The notes: generated by a model from the letters alone, not told the origin. DNA of 64,000 nucleotides from Xanthoparmelia taractica (GCA_033085395.1 JANQBS010000005.1:248001-312000); one strand, 5' to 3'; positions 32,111 to 44,266 are shown, counted from the first letter of the stretch. Translations and numbers: made by a program.

Positions 32111-33628
32111 ATGTCAGAATCCGACAAACCTGTACGTTTTATCAGTAAAAAGTAATGAAGAATAGAGACCTACTAAACAAAATAGAAGTCTGAGGCTCGC
32201 CCAGAATCGCCAACGACTGCGAAAGCTTTAGACTTCGACGATGACACTGTCGAGACAACGTCCTCTTCTTTAAAATCTAGGCCCCTGTCAGAAAAGCCAA
32301 TCTCCGGTGAAGCGGAAGATGTTCCACCTCCTAAGCCACCACGTCCATTGGCTCCAGAGCAACAAGCGGAGAACACTTTAAGAGAAGCTTTTCCCTCCAT
32401 TGATGCTGCAGTTGTCAAGGCTGTCTTGCGAGCTAGTGGTGGACGAGTAGAACCAGCTTTTAATGCTCTTCTGGGTATCTACAACATAGGACCTCAGCTC
32501 GTTTCAAGTGATGCTGATGTCATTCAGGCATGTCAGATCCAGATGCGGCAGAGCCTCCTCCACCGCCCCAACCTCCAAGACCGCAACGGGCGCCAACGGT
32601 TCCAACTTCTACAGAAGAAAGCCAGCTTGCGGCAGATGAGCGATACGCGCGGCAGCTTGCCGAACACTACAACGGGGCTCTTGCTTATGGTGAAGGCCCG
32701 AGATCTGGATCAGGCAACAGAAATACACAGCAACGTGGGCCCCAGAGACAGGCGAGTGGGTACAATCAAGACGATGGACCCAGTTGGTTTGATGGTACGT
32801 TCACCCTGAAGGGGAGAAATCTCGGTGTTGTCTAACGACCTGACTAGAGGAGTTGCCCATTCTTAAGGACAACATCAAAAAGGGATTTCTTGAAACACAG
32901 TCGACAGTCAATAAATGGGTCAATAGCTTGAAAAAGAAGATCGATGGTGAAGATGATGACGATTTCCAAGGGCGACCGCCACAGCAAGGCTACCCAGCTC
33001 AGCAACAGTTCGGCGGGAGGAGGAGCACTGAATTTGGCAGGCGAAGTGCAGACCGTGAACGCTATGATGCCGATCCCCAGGTGCTTGGAGATGATTTTGC
33101 TGGCCTTCAGATGAGAGACAATGAGGGTAGGTTGTCGCCATGCTCAACAGTAAATTAGCATGGCTAACGGAATTAGCAAACCAACGGCGCTCAAGTCGTC
33201 CTTTGGCAAACCCGGATCTTTTCAAACCAACACCGGCCCGTCCTCAATCAAACCAATCAGGCCGCCGGGTCTCATTCCAGGATGGCCCACCAGAAGAGAT
33301 TGACATTCGTTATCCCAAGTCACCCGATCCTATCAATCGCCCGTCATCCGGCGCCGGAGGCAAGTCTAGTAAATGGCAGCCACTTGCGCCGGTAGATCCC
33401 AGTCCCGTGGCAGACCATGATCCATTCAGCCTAGGCGACAGCGATGATGACGAAGCGAAGAAGAAGGATGTCAAGGCAGACGATAGTGAAAGATTAAAGC
33501 AGGCAGCTGCGGAGGCCATGTCAGATGGTACTGGTTCAAATGGGGAAAAGAAGCTTGAGCTTCAGGAGAAATCTGGAAGTCTGGAAACGAGGGACAAGGA
33601 AACCGAGAATTTGGTTGGCAAGCCTTGA
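32111..33628 (+). CDS. CUE5: CUE-domain ubiquitin-binding protein (Cue5-like)
   Basis: Five exons: 32111-32131, 32186-32474, 32528-32794, 32848-33126, 33177-33628 (435 aa). Cue5-type adaptor; in yeast it binds ubiquitin through CUE and Atg8 to deliver aggregates to autophagy. Exon 1 is only 21 bp (MSESDKP). The CUE domain spans roughly residues 65-105: NTLREAFPSIDAAVVKAVLR and AFNALLGMSDPD, split by intron 2. Conserved middle parts are TSTEESQLAADERYARQLAEHY and WFDEELPILKDNIKKGF with TQSTVNKWVNSLKKKID. The tail is disordered with acidic and Lys-rich segments; candidate Atg8-binding sequences were not fixed. All introns are 50-54 bp. Confidence 0.93.
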
Positions 33629-35700
33629 TGCGGTACCAATGTTGGGCCCGGATATCATAGATATGGATGACGCATTTTGCTCCTAGCGTAGAGCATAATC
33701 ATATTAGGCAGTTGATCTCTTATCTCGAACGAAACGCAATTGCCGGGTATCTTATGCGGTTCCTCATGAATTCGTCCCATGTACAATACAGTCCGCTATG
33801 CTGATTCCCCACTGCGTTGTTGCTGGATCTTTGCGCCTTCTTTCCTCAATTCACATATCACGCTCTATACGCACTCTGATCAGCAATAGACATATGATCT
33901 CCCAAAAGCCCACCACTCACCGCCAGTGCTTCAGGGTTGACGCCATTCTCAATCAGGGATACGCAGAGAGATAGTGTGCTGCGGTCCAAATGTGTGTTCT
34001 GTTGACTACGGGTTTAGCTCGCGCGCCTGGGGCCCAGGGGACGAAAGCATACGAGCAGTATAGAGATTTCGGACAAGATGTCAATTACTTCTCGCGCAGC
34101 TTGGCGCTTGGATGTCAATTCCACGCTCGGCATTTTGCTTGCTGCGGTTCGTCAAGGAAAGAAATGTCCCGTGGGTGAGTTGGGTGTTGGTTTGTTTCTT
34201 AATTCTGAGCACCAGAGGATCTAACTTACCTTACACTAGCGTATGCACTAGAGATTGAGTTCTTGAGTCCTCTTGGCCAGAAAAGGTTAGGTGTGTCACA
34301 ACCTTAAGCGGACTGTGCAGACGTCACCCCGCACTTGAGAGAAAGCTGTATGAAGTGTCATTGGAAGGTTGGTGAGAGTCCCAGCATGTCGATGGTGGAG
34401 TAGGCAGTATTGTGGTCCGATGAAAGGCCGAGGATTTACAAGTTACCGCTGCAGATGCAGAGGCATGAGCTGCTTTTGGCCTTGCGAGAGGAGACCCTCG
34501 GAGTACATGGTTCGTGGAGCATGGTTCGTGGAGCTTAGTACCGCTATTCCTGAGGCTCACGTCAGACAGAAATGAATTAAAACAATACTAATTGTAAAAA
34601 CTGTAAGTGCAGCATTGTTTACGGTCTCTACATTTCAGTATATATGATGCGGGGCATGAGCTGGTGGAACAACAACCGGTTTTACCATGGGCTTGCTCGA
34701 TTGGTTGACATCATATATAGTCACCGTCTCCAAAGGCAAATAGGCATATAACAGTTGCAACATCAACAGGGTGACTGGCCTCGCCAAACACCATGTCATC
34801 CACCAGTCAATTCGCGTTTCCTCTACGTCCTCGTCAGTACGCACTGTAGCTTGTCCCTGATTTGGAGGAATGGAGAAAGCTTTGCGAAGCCTGGGACATG
34901 GTGACGATGAAGGTGATCCCGAAGCTGCGCAGGTATTTCGCTAATGGCCAGCCCCCTTTCGCAACAGTCGCCGTGGGTATACTTCTGTTCCCATAGGTGT
35001 TGCTATACCGGGTACAGGCGCTTGCAGGCGCAAGTTTCATTACAGCTGGTCAATCAGGACAGGATATTGGACTTGCTCTTATTGGAGTCGTGTCGGATTC
35101 GGAGACACGAGATTCGAAGCGTGCCGACAAAGTACGCGCCTACAGCGCTTTTCGTTGACGTCGACCGGATTGATGGTCCTCACTTGCTTCATCGGCGCAC
35201 CCGATCTTTGGAAGAGTGGCGCTGTTGGTTTGAAGTGGGATTGACGGATCTTCGGAGAATAGATCGAAAGCTGGTGTTTACGAGAAGGTAGCCACTGAAA
35301 CCGAGTATTAAGGAGATGAGATTAACCAAAGAAAGCTATAAGATGGGATGGAATCACAGGATCAGGTGGCAAAATTTCCCGAATTCATCCCGTGCTACTA
35401 CAACTTCTTCAATATCCACCTAGCCACCTTCAAGGAGATTATAGCGTCTAACGTGCAGATCCCACTTGTCAGCCCGACCTATCTAAAAAAGGAGGATCCT
35501 ACTTTGCGGGCAAAGTATCGCTTACGACATCGGTCGACTCACGGTAGAAGAGAACCTTGCCTAGATACGTGGAGCTTTGAAGTTTTTCATGATGCCTCGC
35601 TGCTTTGCAATACAGTGTTGCAACCTTAGAAACACACTATCCAATGTGGGAGCTTAATGTCACAAAAAGCCTCTCCTGTCTCCCATATCGAATCCGAAAC
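33629..35700. other. gene-poor stretch, about 2.1 kb
   Basis: No gene supported. Open frames at 34944-35291 and 35348-35629 (93 codons from ATG) and 34635-34844 (minus) are uninterrupted but match no family I know. They may be decayed or undescribed. A short tandem repeat of 14 bp (CATGGTTCGTGGAG twice) lies at about 34506-34533. Confidence 0.45.
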
Positions 35701-36998
35701 TCAAGATGAACTTATAAATTTTGGAGGGGAAAAGATTCGCACGACAAGTTGAGTACCATCACCTGTCAACCTCATCAGTACAGACACCAAGCCGGGCCCT
35801 TTCAAAATTCGCACTTACCGATCTCATTTAGCATACCTGCCCTGCCTTGTCTTGCACACATTGCCGAGATTTCTTCCCCAGCTGTGGAAAATTTCAAGGG
35901 TCAGCTTTGTAGCTCCAGATTTAAGTCGGTGATGAAGCAGGACGCAGAACAAAATGGTCATGAAGATTTGACTGCTTCTCCCACTCCAGTGGTATCGTAT
36001 GAGCTCAACAGAAATACTCAGTCGAAGAAAAGAGTACTCCGTATTATACCTACCTGTCCAGATCGACCACCAAGATGATTTCTCTACTCTATGCGGCGCT
36101 TCAATGGTCAAAGCACAGCGTCGATCCTCTGATCATTGTAATCAGTCGTCACGGCATGTGCTGTCCAATGCGGTAGATGAGATACGCACGCGAAAACAGT
36201 GTGATTGGCAACACCACATCCACATCGGGACCAGGCTCGGACCCGAAGAACAACCACTCTGGTGCCGTGTCCATGCGATTCAACAGGTGCCTGCACGAGG
36301 CCTCTGCGAGCGGCGGCATAACCCCGTAGCATCTTGTGAAGCTCCAGCTCGTCTCTATGACGCCGACGGAGAGACTGAGGTCGCCATCTACAATCACATT
36401 CAGCGCTTGCAAAGGCAAATGTGGTAAATCTGACTCGAGACACTCACTAATGTGCTCTGCTAACCCTCCCTTGGGGTAATTCTTTCCGCGTATGCAACCA
36501 TCTATGACAACGTTGGCCCCGGCTACTACCTGCGACTGGCTCGCGCGCGCGGAAAAGTGTCCGGACACCAGTTCCATTTCGATGTAACAGAGTCCGTCAG
36601 CTTGGTGAAGTAATCGGTCAGCTGCGTGCACATAACAACAATCTTACACGGGGATCCACTGACAGCTCGTCCATTTTTGAGGCAGAGGAACATCATATTG
36701 ACCTAGGTCGCGGGGACCCCAGGTAAATTGCTGAGTCGAAGGGCCGGGAACAACCGCCATGCTGCGCAGGGCTTCGTCGCAGCTGTCTGCATGTGCGCCT
36801 TCGCCGTAGTAACCATCTCCGCAAACATTAGACAATAATAGGCTCAGTTAGCTCAAGGGATGTATTGCCCGCGTTCGATGACAAGGTTGGATCGCTTGCT
36901 AATGTGATTGGCGAGGGTGATGTATCTAATCGTGCGCGGCTAAGAACTGACGCAGAGGTGCCGGACATGGCCCACAGAAAAATGTGGTAAGAGATCAT
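35701..36998 (-). CDS. secreted two-halved cysteine-containing fungal protein, function unknown
   Basis: Six exons on the minus strand: 36998-36952, 36842-36664, 36600-36190, 36128-36054, 35881-35819, 35762-35701 (278 aa). The start MISYHIFLWAMSGTSALLLS is signal-peptide-like. The mature protein has two related halves. Half 1: SCDEALRSM, FTWGPRDLG, YDVPLPQKWTSSDGLC, then a helical ANVVIDGCIRGKNYPKGGLAE. Half 2: SCRHLLNRM, FFGSEPG, DVVLPITLFSQDRRC, then EEISAMCARQGRAGMLNEIG. This layout (SC..L..M, FG/PR, LP...D..C, A..C.r.G..G) occurs in a family of unannotated secreted proteins of ascomycetes known to me by pattern only. Internal exons are fixed by phase and by the repeat; the first exon and its 109-bp intron are less sure. 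No enzyme motif. Confidence 0.78.
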
Positions 36999-38846
36999 AT
37001 CTCTTTGAACAAGTCATTGGTCCATGACCAATATGTAGTCGTACATGAGCTTTGTCGCTCCGAAGGGAGGATACCGGACAAAGAAAATAGCAAAACATTA
37101 TACTGCTTTACTATATATCATGCATCCACCCCCGCCTTGCAGTAGGATCTCGCATGTCGGAAGAAAAATATCCCTCTCTAGACGCGTGTGGGGGTAAGGA
37201 GATGGATCGACAACCGCGCCTGTGCGAAGCAAAGCATACTCTCGCTCAGTAATCATGAAGTCGACTAGAGCAACCCTTGTTCCGCAGAACATATGGTTTT
37301 TGGACGCGTTGAGAGATATCAGAGTTCGTGGCGCCTGCCCAAACAAAATCGAACATTCGGACCGATACATGAAACGACATCAACGCAATTATAAGCACTA
37401 AAGGTGGAAAGAAAAGGAAGCAACAAGATCACCCACCCACTCGATCCCTTCTAACAAGCACCTGCTTCGTGGAATCTTACTTCCTAGCTCTCCTTTTCTA
37501 AACCCGTCCCGCCAATAGTGCATTTCCCATCTCAATCCCGCCGCTGAAGTCTCTGAGCAGTTCTCCCGTCCGTCTTCCTATCGAGGAGGGCAATGAATGG
37601 AGGGGGCTTGAGTCCCTCCGCTTGATCGGAGAGATGGAGTACATCATCTTCGAAAGCTGCGGGTTGAATTTTTGGAGCATCCTTTGTGAGCCAAAATATG
37701 ATGGACTGGGAATGCTGCGAGAAAAGCAAGGCGGGGATCGTCATACTATGCCGCTGCTGCACTGACAATATTCTATGAAAGGCGTACCGAGTCAAGGCCA
37801 ACGGTGACCGAGGTAGGCCCCTCTGAGTCAGAGCTCGAGTCTCGCCTCAAGAGGGGTTCGAAAGATTGGGGGGGAAACACGGAGACGAACTTAGTACAAG
37901 GGAAAAAGGAAAAGTAGCTTCCCAGGGGCAGTAAAAAACCCTCCAAGGATCCAATCAGCCATGAACGATGGAACCAGCAACCGACGTAGATGGCAGCATT
38001 GGTGTTAGATAGGCGCAGGCATAATGGGTGATAGTATGACCGCCCTCAAAGCCTGATAACCTGGGAACAGTGTGATAAGCACCTTTAGCTGGCGTACGAC
38101 CGAGGAAGGCAACGAAAAAGGAAAAATACAAGTCTTTACAATTCAATGGTACTACTTCGACACTCAATAACGCCATAATCCATCATTGAATAACGAACAG
38201 TGTTAGTTTAAAACCGGCAAGGTGCCGCATAAGGTACTCGCTCCGTAGCCGAGAACGTAAGGTAAAACATTATCTTCTAGCGCGTCCCTTAGCGCCCTTT
38301 TACATATTAAGAATCCGACCATTCCCGCTTAACGTGCAAGTTTGCAAAAATCACGTGATATGGCGGCCCAAACGATGTTTGGTCTCGCGCACCACCCTGA
38401 AGATTAGTGACGTACATAGGACATGGGAGAGTGGACGGCATGGTAGAGACTTTATCTTCTGGACACTGGCGAGTCATTACGTTCGAATTGCTGGAGATTC
38501 TATGCTCGGTGGCGAGTAGCTGATACGTTGCCTAGGAGATGTTACGGTTGGGATTGTGCCGAAGTCCTACGACTGGCTTATAATTTATGACGGTGTCGAG
38601 CACTTTTGGCTGGGAAAGCGGTACAGCTTTGAAGTGAGGGATCAACGCAGTACATGAATGTTATCGGCAAGTCAAAGGAGAAGGTCCAAAGCCCGAGGTC
38701 TTCGGCAAGGTCCACTTGACATGACTACACTGTGTATCATGTACTCTATGACCCATCCCCACAAGCAGCCAGCAATGTTGTTAGGGAACTCGTAATGCAA
38801 TAGCTGGAAGTCTTGCCCTCTTCCTCCCCGATCAATATCCCTTCCC
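36999..38846. other. gene-poor stretch, about 1.8 kb
   Basis: Includes the promoter of the two-halved secreted protein. Open frames at 37098-37370 (minus, 90 codons from ATG) and 37532-37801 (minus) match nothing known. A CACGTG core is at about 38352. No repeat family recognised. Confidence 0.45.
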
Positions 38847-39224
38847 TCACATCCCCGTCTTCTCCTTCAACTCCCCAATCTTCTTCGAAGCCTCCGTCTT
38901 CCCCATCCCACCCGTCTCCACCTTCTCGCCAGCCTCTCTCGCCATAGCTGCAATATATCCCGTCTGCTTCCCCGTCGCCTGATCGTCCCCTGTGGTCCAG
39001 CTGTCGGGATTCTGGATCGGCTCTCCGGCAGTAGCGCCCGGGTTTTTGGTCTCGGCGTTCTTGAGCTCGTTGATTTTGGAGGACGCTTGGGATTTGTTCA
39101 AGCTTGAGGGGTCGATTTGGGCGTCTTTGTCGGCGGCGAGGGTGGAGAGGAAGGCTTTTTGCTTCTCGGTGGGGGCGTCGTTGCCGGTGGCCCATTCGGA
39201 TGGCTTGTCAAGTTGGGAGGTCAT
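38847..39224 (-). CDS. small protein with two DUF3072 repeats
   Basis: Single exon, 125 aa. Two DUF3072 modules in tandem: SEWATGNDAPTEKQKAFLST with ASSKINELKN, then DSWTTGDDQATGKQTGYIAA with ASKKIGELKE. Each is a predicted pair of helices after a W-x-T-G-[ND] turn. The module is known from bacteria and fungi; its molecular role is not established. The protein is hydrophilic, with no signal peptide or membrane segment, as in stress-associated small proteins, but that role is a guess. Start is the first ATG of the frame. Confidence 0.88.
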   Translation of the reverse strand: MTSQLDKPSEWATGNDAPTEKQKAFLSTLAADKDAQIDPSSLNKSQASSKINELKNAETKNPGATAGEPIQNPDSWTTGDDQATGKQTGYIAAMAREAGEKVETGGMGKTEASKKIGELKEKTGM

Positions 39225-39640
39225 TTTTGAAGAGATTGGTTGAGGATTTGAATGGTCTTTAAGGTCTAGGAGTCATTGTCAGTGACTGTGGCCAGAAGCG
39301 TTGATAAAGAAGAATACCTTCGAGGTGGCGGATGAGAGACAGGTGGTGGTGGACTTGTAAGGTTGGTTTGTGCAGGTTGGATTCATTGTTTACCACGACT
39401 GCGCGAAGAACGCGACTCTACCTTTACTTTATGACATCAGCACTCGAAGTGGTCAGGTACTTCGTATTACTTCGTAATTGTAGGGATTGATTTCAACTGG
39501 TACAGTTTAGGAATAGACCAAGGGTTTAAGACACCTTATGTCCGTGCACCATCATCCCACTCTCGCACTTATGTGCTTTTTCTATTCTCCATAAGAAACT
39601 CGCTCACACAACTATCCTTACTTAACTTTCAAGCAAAGCA
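39225..39640. promoter_or_regulatory. divergent intergenic region, 416 bp
   Basis: Lies between the DUF3072 gene (minus) and the F-box/PP2-like gene (plus), so it holds both promoters. A short direct repeat TACTTCGTA occurs twice at about 39461-39476. No gene seen. Confidence 0.5.
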
Positions 39641-40432
39641 ATGGACCGCTTCCGCCGTATACTCAATCGCTCGCTCAGTATAAAACGCACAGCATCGCCA
39701 GCCCGTTCGATAGATTCCTCAGGTCTGACCACCAAGTCATGGACGACTCACGACTCTAACCTCGCTCTCTTCGCATGCCTCTCAACCGCAACCCCAACAA
39801 GACCCGCCCTCCCCACCGAAATCATCCTTCAAATACTCGAACATCCAAGCCGCTGGGCCCAACTTGACAGCCGCAGTCTCCCTCCGTACGTAGACATTTC
39901 TCAGCCGATTATCCACGTCCGCAACAGACCCACTGGGATACCCTTGTTATACACACGGCCTTTCTCCGCCCGAGAGGCGAAGCGCCTGCGACAAGTCGTG
40001 CTTGCGTTTCGCAGTAGCGATCAGGGCTGGAGTTCCGAGCCGGAATCCGGAGGCAGTTTCAGCTGGTTCGAAGTTGGTCTGGCGCAAGTGCTCCGGACCG
40101 ATGATGAAGAGGGTGGGCAGGGTCAACTTACTAGGTGGATCACCCGCTCCTACGAGTGGATTGGCGACTCCGTGGAGCGACATGGCAAGACGCTGGAAAC
40201 TCAGCCGAGGTACAAGATACAATCGAACATGTTCGCTAAGAAAGAGCCCAAGGATCACACGATTGAACTCACCAATGAGCATGAGCTGGTACAGCGGATG
40301 CAAGACGGGGACAGGATCGTTCTCTGGGCATGCGCTTGTTACCCGGGATGGGAGAACCGGATCTACGAGGCTAAGATTTCTGTCTTGGCCATGGATGACC
40401 TTACTACGGAAGGAGAGGAAGACGGCCAGTGA
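39641..40432 (+). CDS. F-box-like protein with C-terminal PP2-like domain
   Basis: Single exon, 263 aa. Near residues 50-70, LPTEIILQILEHPSRW resembles an F-box entry. The C-terminal half has the pattern of a fungal family related to plant phloem-protein-2 lectin folds: VVLAFRSSDQGWS, GGSFSWFEVGLAQ, RYKIQSNMFAKKEPKDHTI, LVQRMQDGDRIVLWACACYPGWEN. Such proteins are assumed to bind ligands and link to SCF ubiquitin ligases; this is inference. No signal peptide or membrane segment. Start ATG is preceded by AAGCA, an acceptable fungal context. Confidence 0.8.
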   Translation: MDRFRRILNRSLSIKRTASPARSIDSSGLTTKSWTTHDSNLALFACLSTATPTRPALPTEIILQILEHPSRWAQLDSRSLPPYVDISQPIIHVRNRPTGIPLLYTRPFSAREAKRLRQVVLAFRSSDQGWSSEPESGGSFSWFEVGLAQVLRTDDEEGGQGQLTRWITRSYEWIGDSVERHGKTLETQPRYKIQSNMFAKKEPKDHTIELTNEHELVQRMQDGDRIVLWACACYPGWENRIYEAKISVLAMDDLTTEGEEDGQ

Positions 40433-41269
40433 CGAATCAAGATGGGACACTACGAGAATTAATTTCTGTTTCATTTTCGCATGCTAGTCGGTACCAAAGC
40501 AGAGGGTTAAACACAGGGAAGACCAAGGGGCACGATATTCTAATCCGCCCGTTGACCTTCGTATGCTCGGCGGGGCTGTTCCTTTATTTCAATGCACGCA
40601 ACCCCAGTTATTATTTGTGATCCAATTACGCTTTGCGAGAGGTGCCCTGGGGCTTCCTACGGAACTCTCGCTGAGATACTACAAGATACAGTTACCTACA
40701 GAAAGAATTTCTTTAGAGATTCGACTGCTGACCAGGCTCTCTGAATCAATTACGTACTAAGTGCAAACAAAGTCTCGCAGACCAAAGTCATACCGACATC
40801 TTCTCACAACGGCATCTAAGGGATACTCCAGACAATCGTTGGGCTTTCAAAATATCACTTTTAGGCCACGTAACAATAGATCGATGAGAAGGTATGAGTG
40901 TTAAGTCTAAAATTAGACTTATCTGAGCCTAAAAGGAGGCGAATCATCCCTGACAAGAACACGGCTAGACAGTAAGGACACTCATTCGAAAACCGCTTGG
41001 TTTGCGCATTGACTGGCTGGTTGCTGGAGAATGTATTGACCACCGAGAGGGACGGGCCGGAGTCATTCTCTCGGGGGTACACTTTTGCAAGTGGATCACT
41101 TCATCCAACCTCTCCTCCAAGCCTGATCAAGCTCTATAACTCTTATCCTAGGCGCTGATCTTCATGAGGTCCGTTAAAGACGCATATCAGTCACACATAC
41201 CAGAAACAGAAGTCGCGTCGGAGTTCAAATACTGTATTGCAGTGGAGACGGCCGCTTTTGAAGCCAAAA

Positions 41270-41770
41270 TCACGCTGTCCCTAGAGGCACTATTGACCTA
41301 GATGCTACCAAACTAGGCATTTGGGCAGTTGTGAAGGTGAACAGATGTGGATAGACGAAGCTCTCCTGAGGGCAATTTGCATTCTGCCTGATAGTGATGG
41401 CTTTTATCACCACATCGGTAGATTGCAGGCATTCATTTGTTGTTTCAAAGCACCTGGAGGGACCATCTAGCCAAACAGAATGACTTGCCGCCTCGGATTT
41501 TGAAAGAGAAAGCAAGATAAAGCGCAAGCTAGATCCCTGTGCCTGACTAGTTTGTGCAGGAGTTAGGAGGCGGTGACGCAGCTTAAGCGGCGCATGCGAC
41601 TTGATTGGGGAATAATTGAAAGCGACTACCACACCCTTCGGAAGATGTTCTGGAAGAGTGCGCAAGCCATGACAGGATTCTATTTCACTCGGTAATGAGT
41701 GGACGACTAAAGTTCCGGCTTCCAGGTCTCTGAACCGAAACAGGGAGCTTGAATGCAGGTACCTACTCAT
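41270..41770 (-). CDS. hypothetical open frame, 166 codons, doubtful
   Basis: Uninterrupted frame from ATG (MSRYLHSSSLFRFRDLEA) to stop, 166 aa. I recognise no domain, signal peptide or membrane segment. Composition is ordinary, and no neighbouring exon could be attached. It may be chance; no supporting splice signals or homology were seen. Confidence 0.2.
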   Translation of the reverse strand: MSRYLHSSSLFRFRDLEAGTLVVHSLPSEIESCHGLRTLPEHLPKGVVVAFNYSPIKSHAPLKLRHRLLTPAQTSQAQGSSLRFILLSLSKSEAASHSVWLDGPSRCFETTNECLQSTDVVIKAITIRQNANCPQESFVYPHLFTFTTAQMPSLVASRSIVPLGTA

Positions 41771-42827
41771 ACAGTGATTGGCGTTTCAGAATCAACGCCA
41801 AATTTCAGACGCAGAAGCAGGGGGACAGAATCCTTGTACCAAAGGGAAGATTTGCTTGTGAAGAGTTGGAGAGTCGGGATGAGAATGCCCATCGGAAAGA
41901 GTGAAATAACCTTGTACCGTGAATATGCATGGTTGCGAGAGATCCAACTGCCTCGACTTGTCCTGCGCATGGGACTGTGCGAGGATGATCATATGATGGT
42001 GATGATGGTGATGGAGGTTGCATAATGACGAAGTTAAGATTTGGTCAAGCCGAACTGGCACGGGCGACATGTACGAGTTGAGCAAGTCGAGATAAGAAGT
42101 CAGGAGCGGAGCGGTCCGTTGGTTAAAGAAGCCACATCCTTTTGTCGCCCCCACTCAACCTTATCAGATACTTGGTACATCCCTCGCCTTTACGCCTCCA
42201 ACTCCTCTTGGGCCTCCTCACTTTCCACTATGCTCAACATCACCACCAATCAAGAGACATGTTCAGTGCCTTCTCCATAGGAAAGTGTCCATATCTTCTC
42301 CACTGCAGCCACAATAGGCTTAATTCTCGCTCCACCAATACCAATGCTGTGAACAAACCCTCGTTCATCTTCTAATTCCAATACCTGCAAACCAAGCTTT
42401 CTTGCCGCTCGGCCGACTCCTCCCCCAGCTTCCAATCTCGGCAAGTTCTCGCTGCTCCTCGATAAGTGCAATATCAATCGTCGACCTATACACCATATGA
42501 TAGGTAGTATAACCCGTCCCTTAATCATGTGCTTCATGTACTCAAGCTCGCCATCAGGGTCTTGCCATGCACATGCTCGGCTGGAAATGACCTGCCCCTT
42601 TCCCTAACCGAGCTGCTGTTCACCTTCTCATCACGGACCAATGCCGCCTCGTCATGGGGAAAAAGTCAACGGTGATCGACCATGGTACCCTGAGTCGCTA
42701 AATGACATGCTTCAACTGGCTACTCCGTCTGCAGGATCAGTCGGCATCATTTCATCATGCTTTCATTCGAATGGTGCATAGACGCCTTAACCTTATCTCC
42801 CTTCTCAGGGAATGACCAGATATTGTC

Positions 42828-42837
42828 TATAAAAAGG
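42828..42837 (+). promoter_or_regulatory. TATA box of the aspartic protease gene
   Basis: TATAAAAAGG about 115 bp upstream of the protease ATG, a strong TATA match. A TTATCT (AGATAA on the other strand), a GATA-factor site of the AreA type, lies near 42792-42799. Both fit a regulated secreted protease. Confidence 0.65.
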
Positions 42838-42943
42838 GCTTCAATTCCCCTCAAAATGCCTCGAAAGTCTTCAACTCACAGCTCTCACGTGCGCCAATAC
42901 AATATTTCGACCCCCGTCAAAGGACTAGTCTCTGATATTCATT

Positions 42944-44266
42944 ATGGGGTTCATCAAGACCCTTGGCGCGGCTTCCGCCCTCATCTCTCTTGTTTCTGCT
43001 CTCCCGCCTCAAGCTAAGACTCTCCCACCTCAAGCTAAGAAGCACGGTGCGGCTTTTAAGCTCGATCAGACGGTACGAAAGCCATTCATCTTATCCGGTC
43101 CATCCGCCATGGCCAAAACCTACGCCAAATATCGTAAGCCGGTACCCGCTGTCATCGCCGCCGCCGCTGCGAACAACGATGGTACTGTGACGGCCAATCC
43201 CGAGCAATACGACTCTGAATACCTTTGCCCTGTGAGTGTTGGTGGAACGACTCTGAATCTGGACTTTGACACTGGTTCATCTGACTTGTAAGCGGCAATC
43301 AAAGCTCCCCATAGCCTACAGATTTGCAAATGCTCACTTCGAAAAGATGGGTATTCTCAACCGAGCTTCCCGCAAGTGAGCAGACTGGCCACAGTGTCTA
43401 TAATCCGGGGACTTCCGGAACGCTAGACAACGGTGAGACGTGGAGCATTTCCTACGGCGACGGAAGCAGTGCATCAGGCAACGTCTACTTTGACACCGTC
43501 GTTGTTGGTGGTACCACCGTGACGGGCCAAGCTGTCGAGGCGGCCCAAACGATCAGCGCTCAATTCCAGGCGGACACCGCCAACGATGGGCTGCTCGGCC
43601 TTGCATTCGATAGCATTAACACAGCGACCCCTAACAAGGTGGCGACATTCTTCCAAAATGCCATACCCACGCTTGCTGCCCCTCTCTTCACTGCAAACCT
43701 GAAGAAAGGCACGGCGGGTAACTACAACTTTGGCTACATTGATTCCTCCGAATATACTGGGGGCATCACTTACGTGCCTGTAAACACCGCCAATGGCTTT
43801 TGGGAATTTACCGCAAGCGGTTATGCCGTTGGCAGTGGAGCTTTCGTCTCTTCCTCGATTGACGCCATCGCCGACACTGGTACCACGCTTCTCTATCTCC
43901 CAGCCGCAGCTGTCAACGCCTACTACGCCAAGGTCTCGGGTGCTACCAACAGCGCGTCCCAGGGAGGTTATATCTTCCCTTGTTCCGCCACTCTACCAAG
44001 CATCACGCTCGGCATTGGGAGCTACAGAGCCGTGGTTCCGGGCTCGTACATTAACTATGCCCCAGCAACCGGCACCCGTAAGCTCTCTCCCTCCCCTTCT
44101 TGTATCGGACTATTCCTGACATAATCTTGCAGAGTGCTTTGGGGGTATTCAATCAGATGCCGGCATTGGCTTCTCCATCTTTGGCGACATCTTCCTCAAG
44201 AGCCAGTTCGTGGTGTTCAACGGAGCCAGCACGCCGCAGCTCGGGTTTGCAGCCAAGCCCACTTAA
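42944..44266 (+). CDS. secreted pepsin-type aspartic protease (aspergillopepsin/penicillopepsin-like)
   Basis: Three exons: 42944-43287, 43347-44077, 44133-44266 (402 aa). Signal peptide GFIKTLGAASALISLVSA, then a basic propeptide, then the A1 protease. Catalytic Asp motifs are DTGSSDLWV (split by intron 1) and ADTGTTLLYLP, with the flap ISYGDGSSASGN and GLLGLAF. The end IGFSIFGDIFLKSQFVVFNG then GFAAKPT is the family C-terminus and is encoded by exon 3. The propeptide begins with an exact seven-residue tandem repeat, LPPQAKT/LPPQAKK. Fungal A1 proteases act at acid pH outside the cell and usually answer to nitrogen source and pH; a TATA box and GATA site are upstream. Introns are 59 and 55 bp. 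Confidence 0.96.

Larger units (their letters stand above)
40433..42943. other. gene-poor stretch, about 2.5 kb
   Basis: Contains the unassigned frame at 41270-41770, a possible decayed or spliced coding region on the minus strand at about 42250-42680, and the protease promoter (TATA box at 42828). Nothing else could be supported. Confidence 0.45.
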
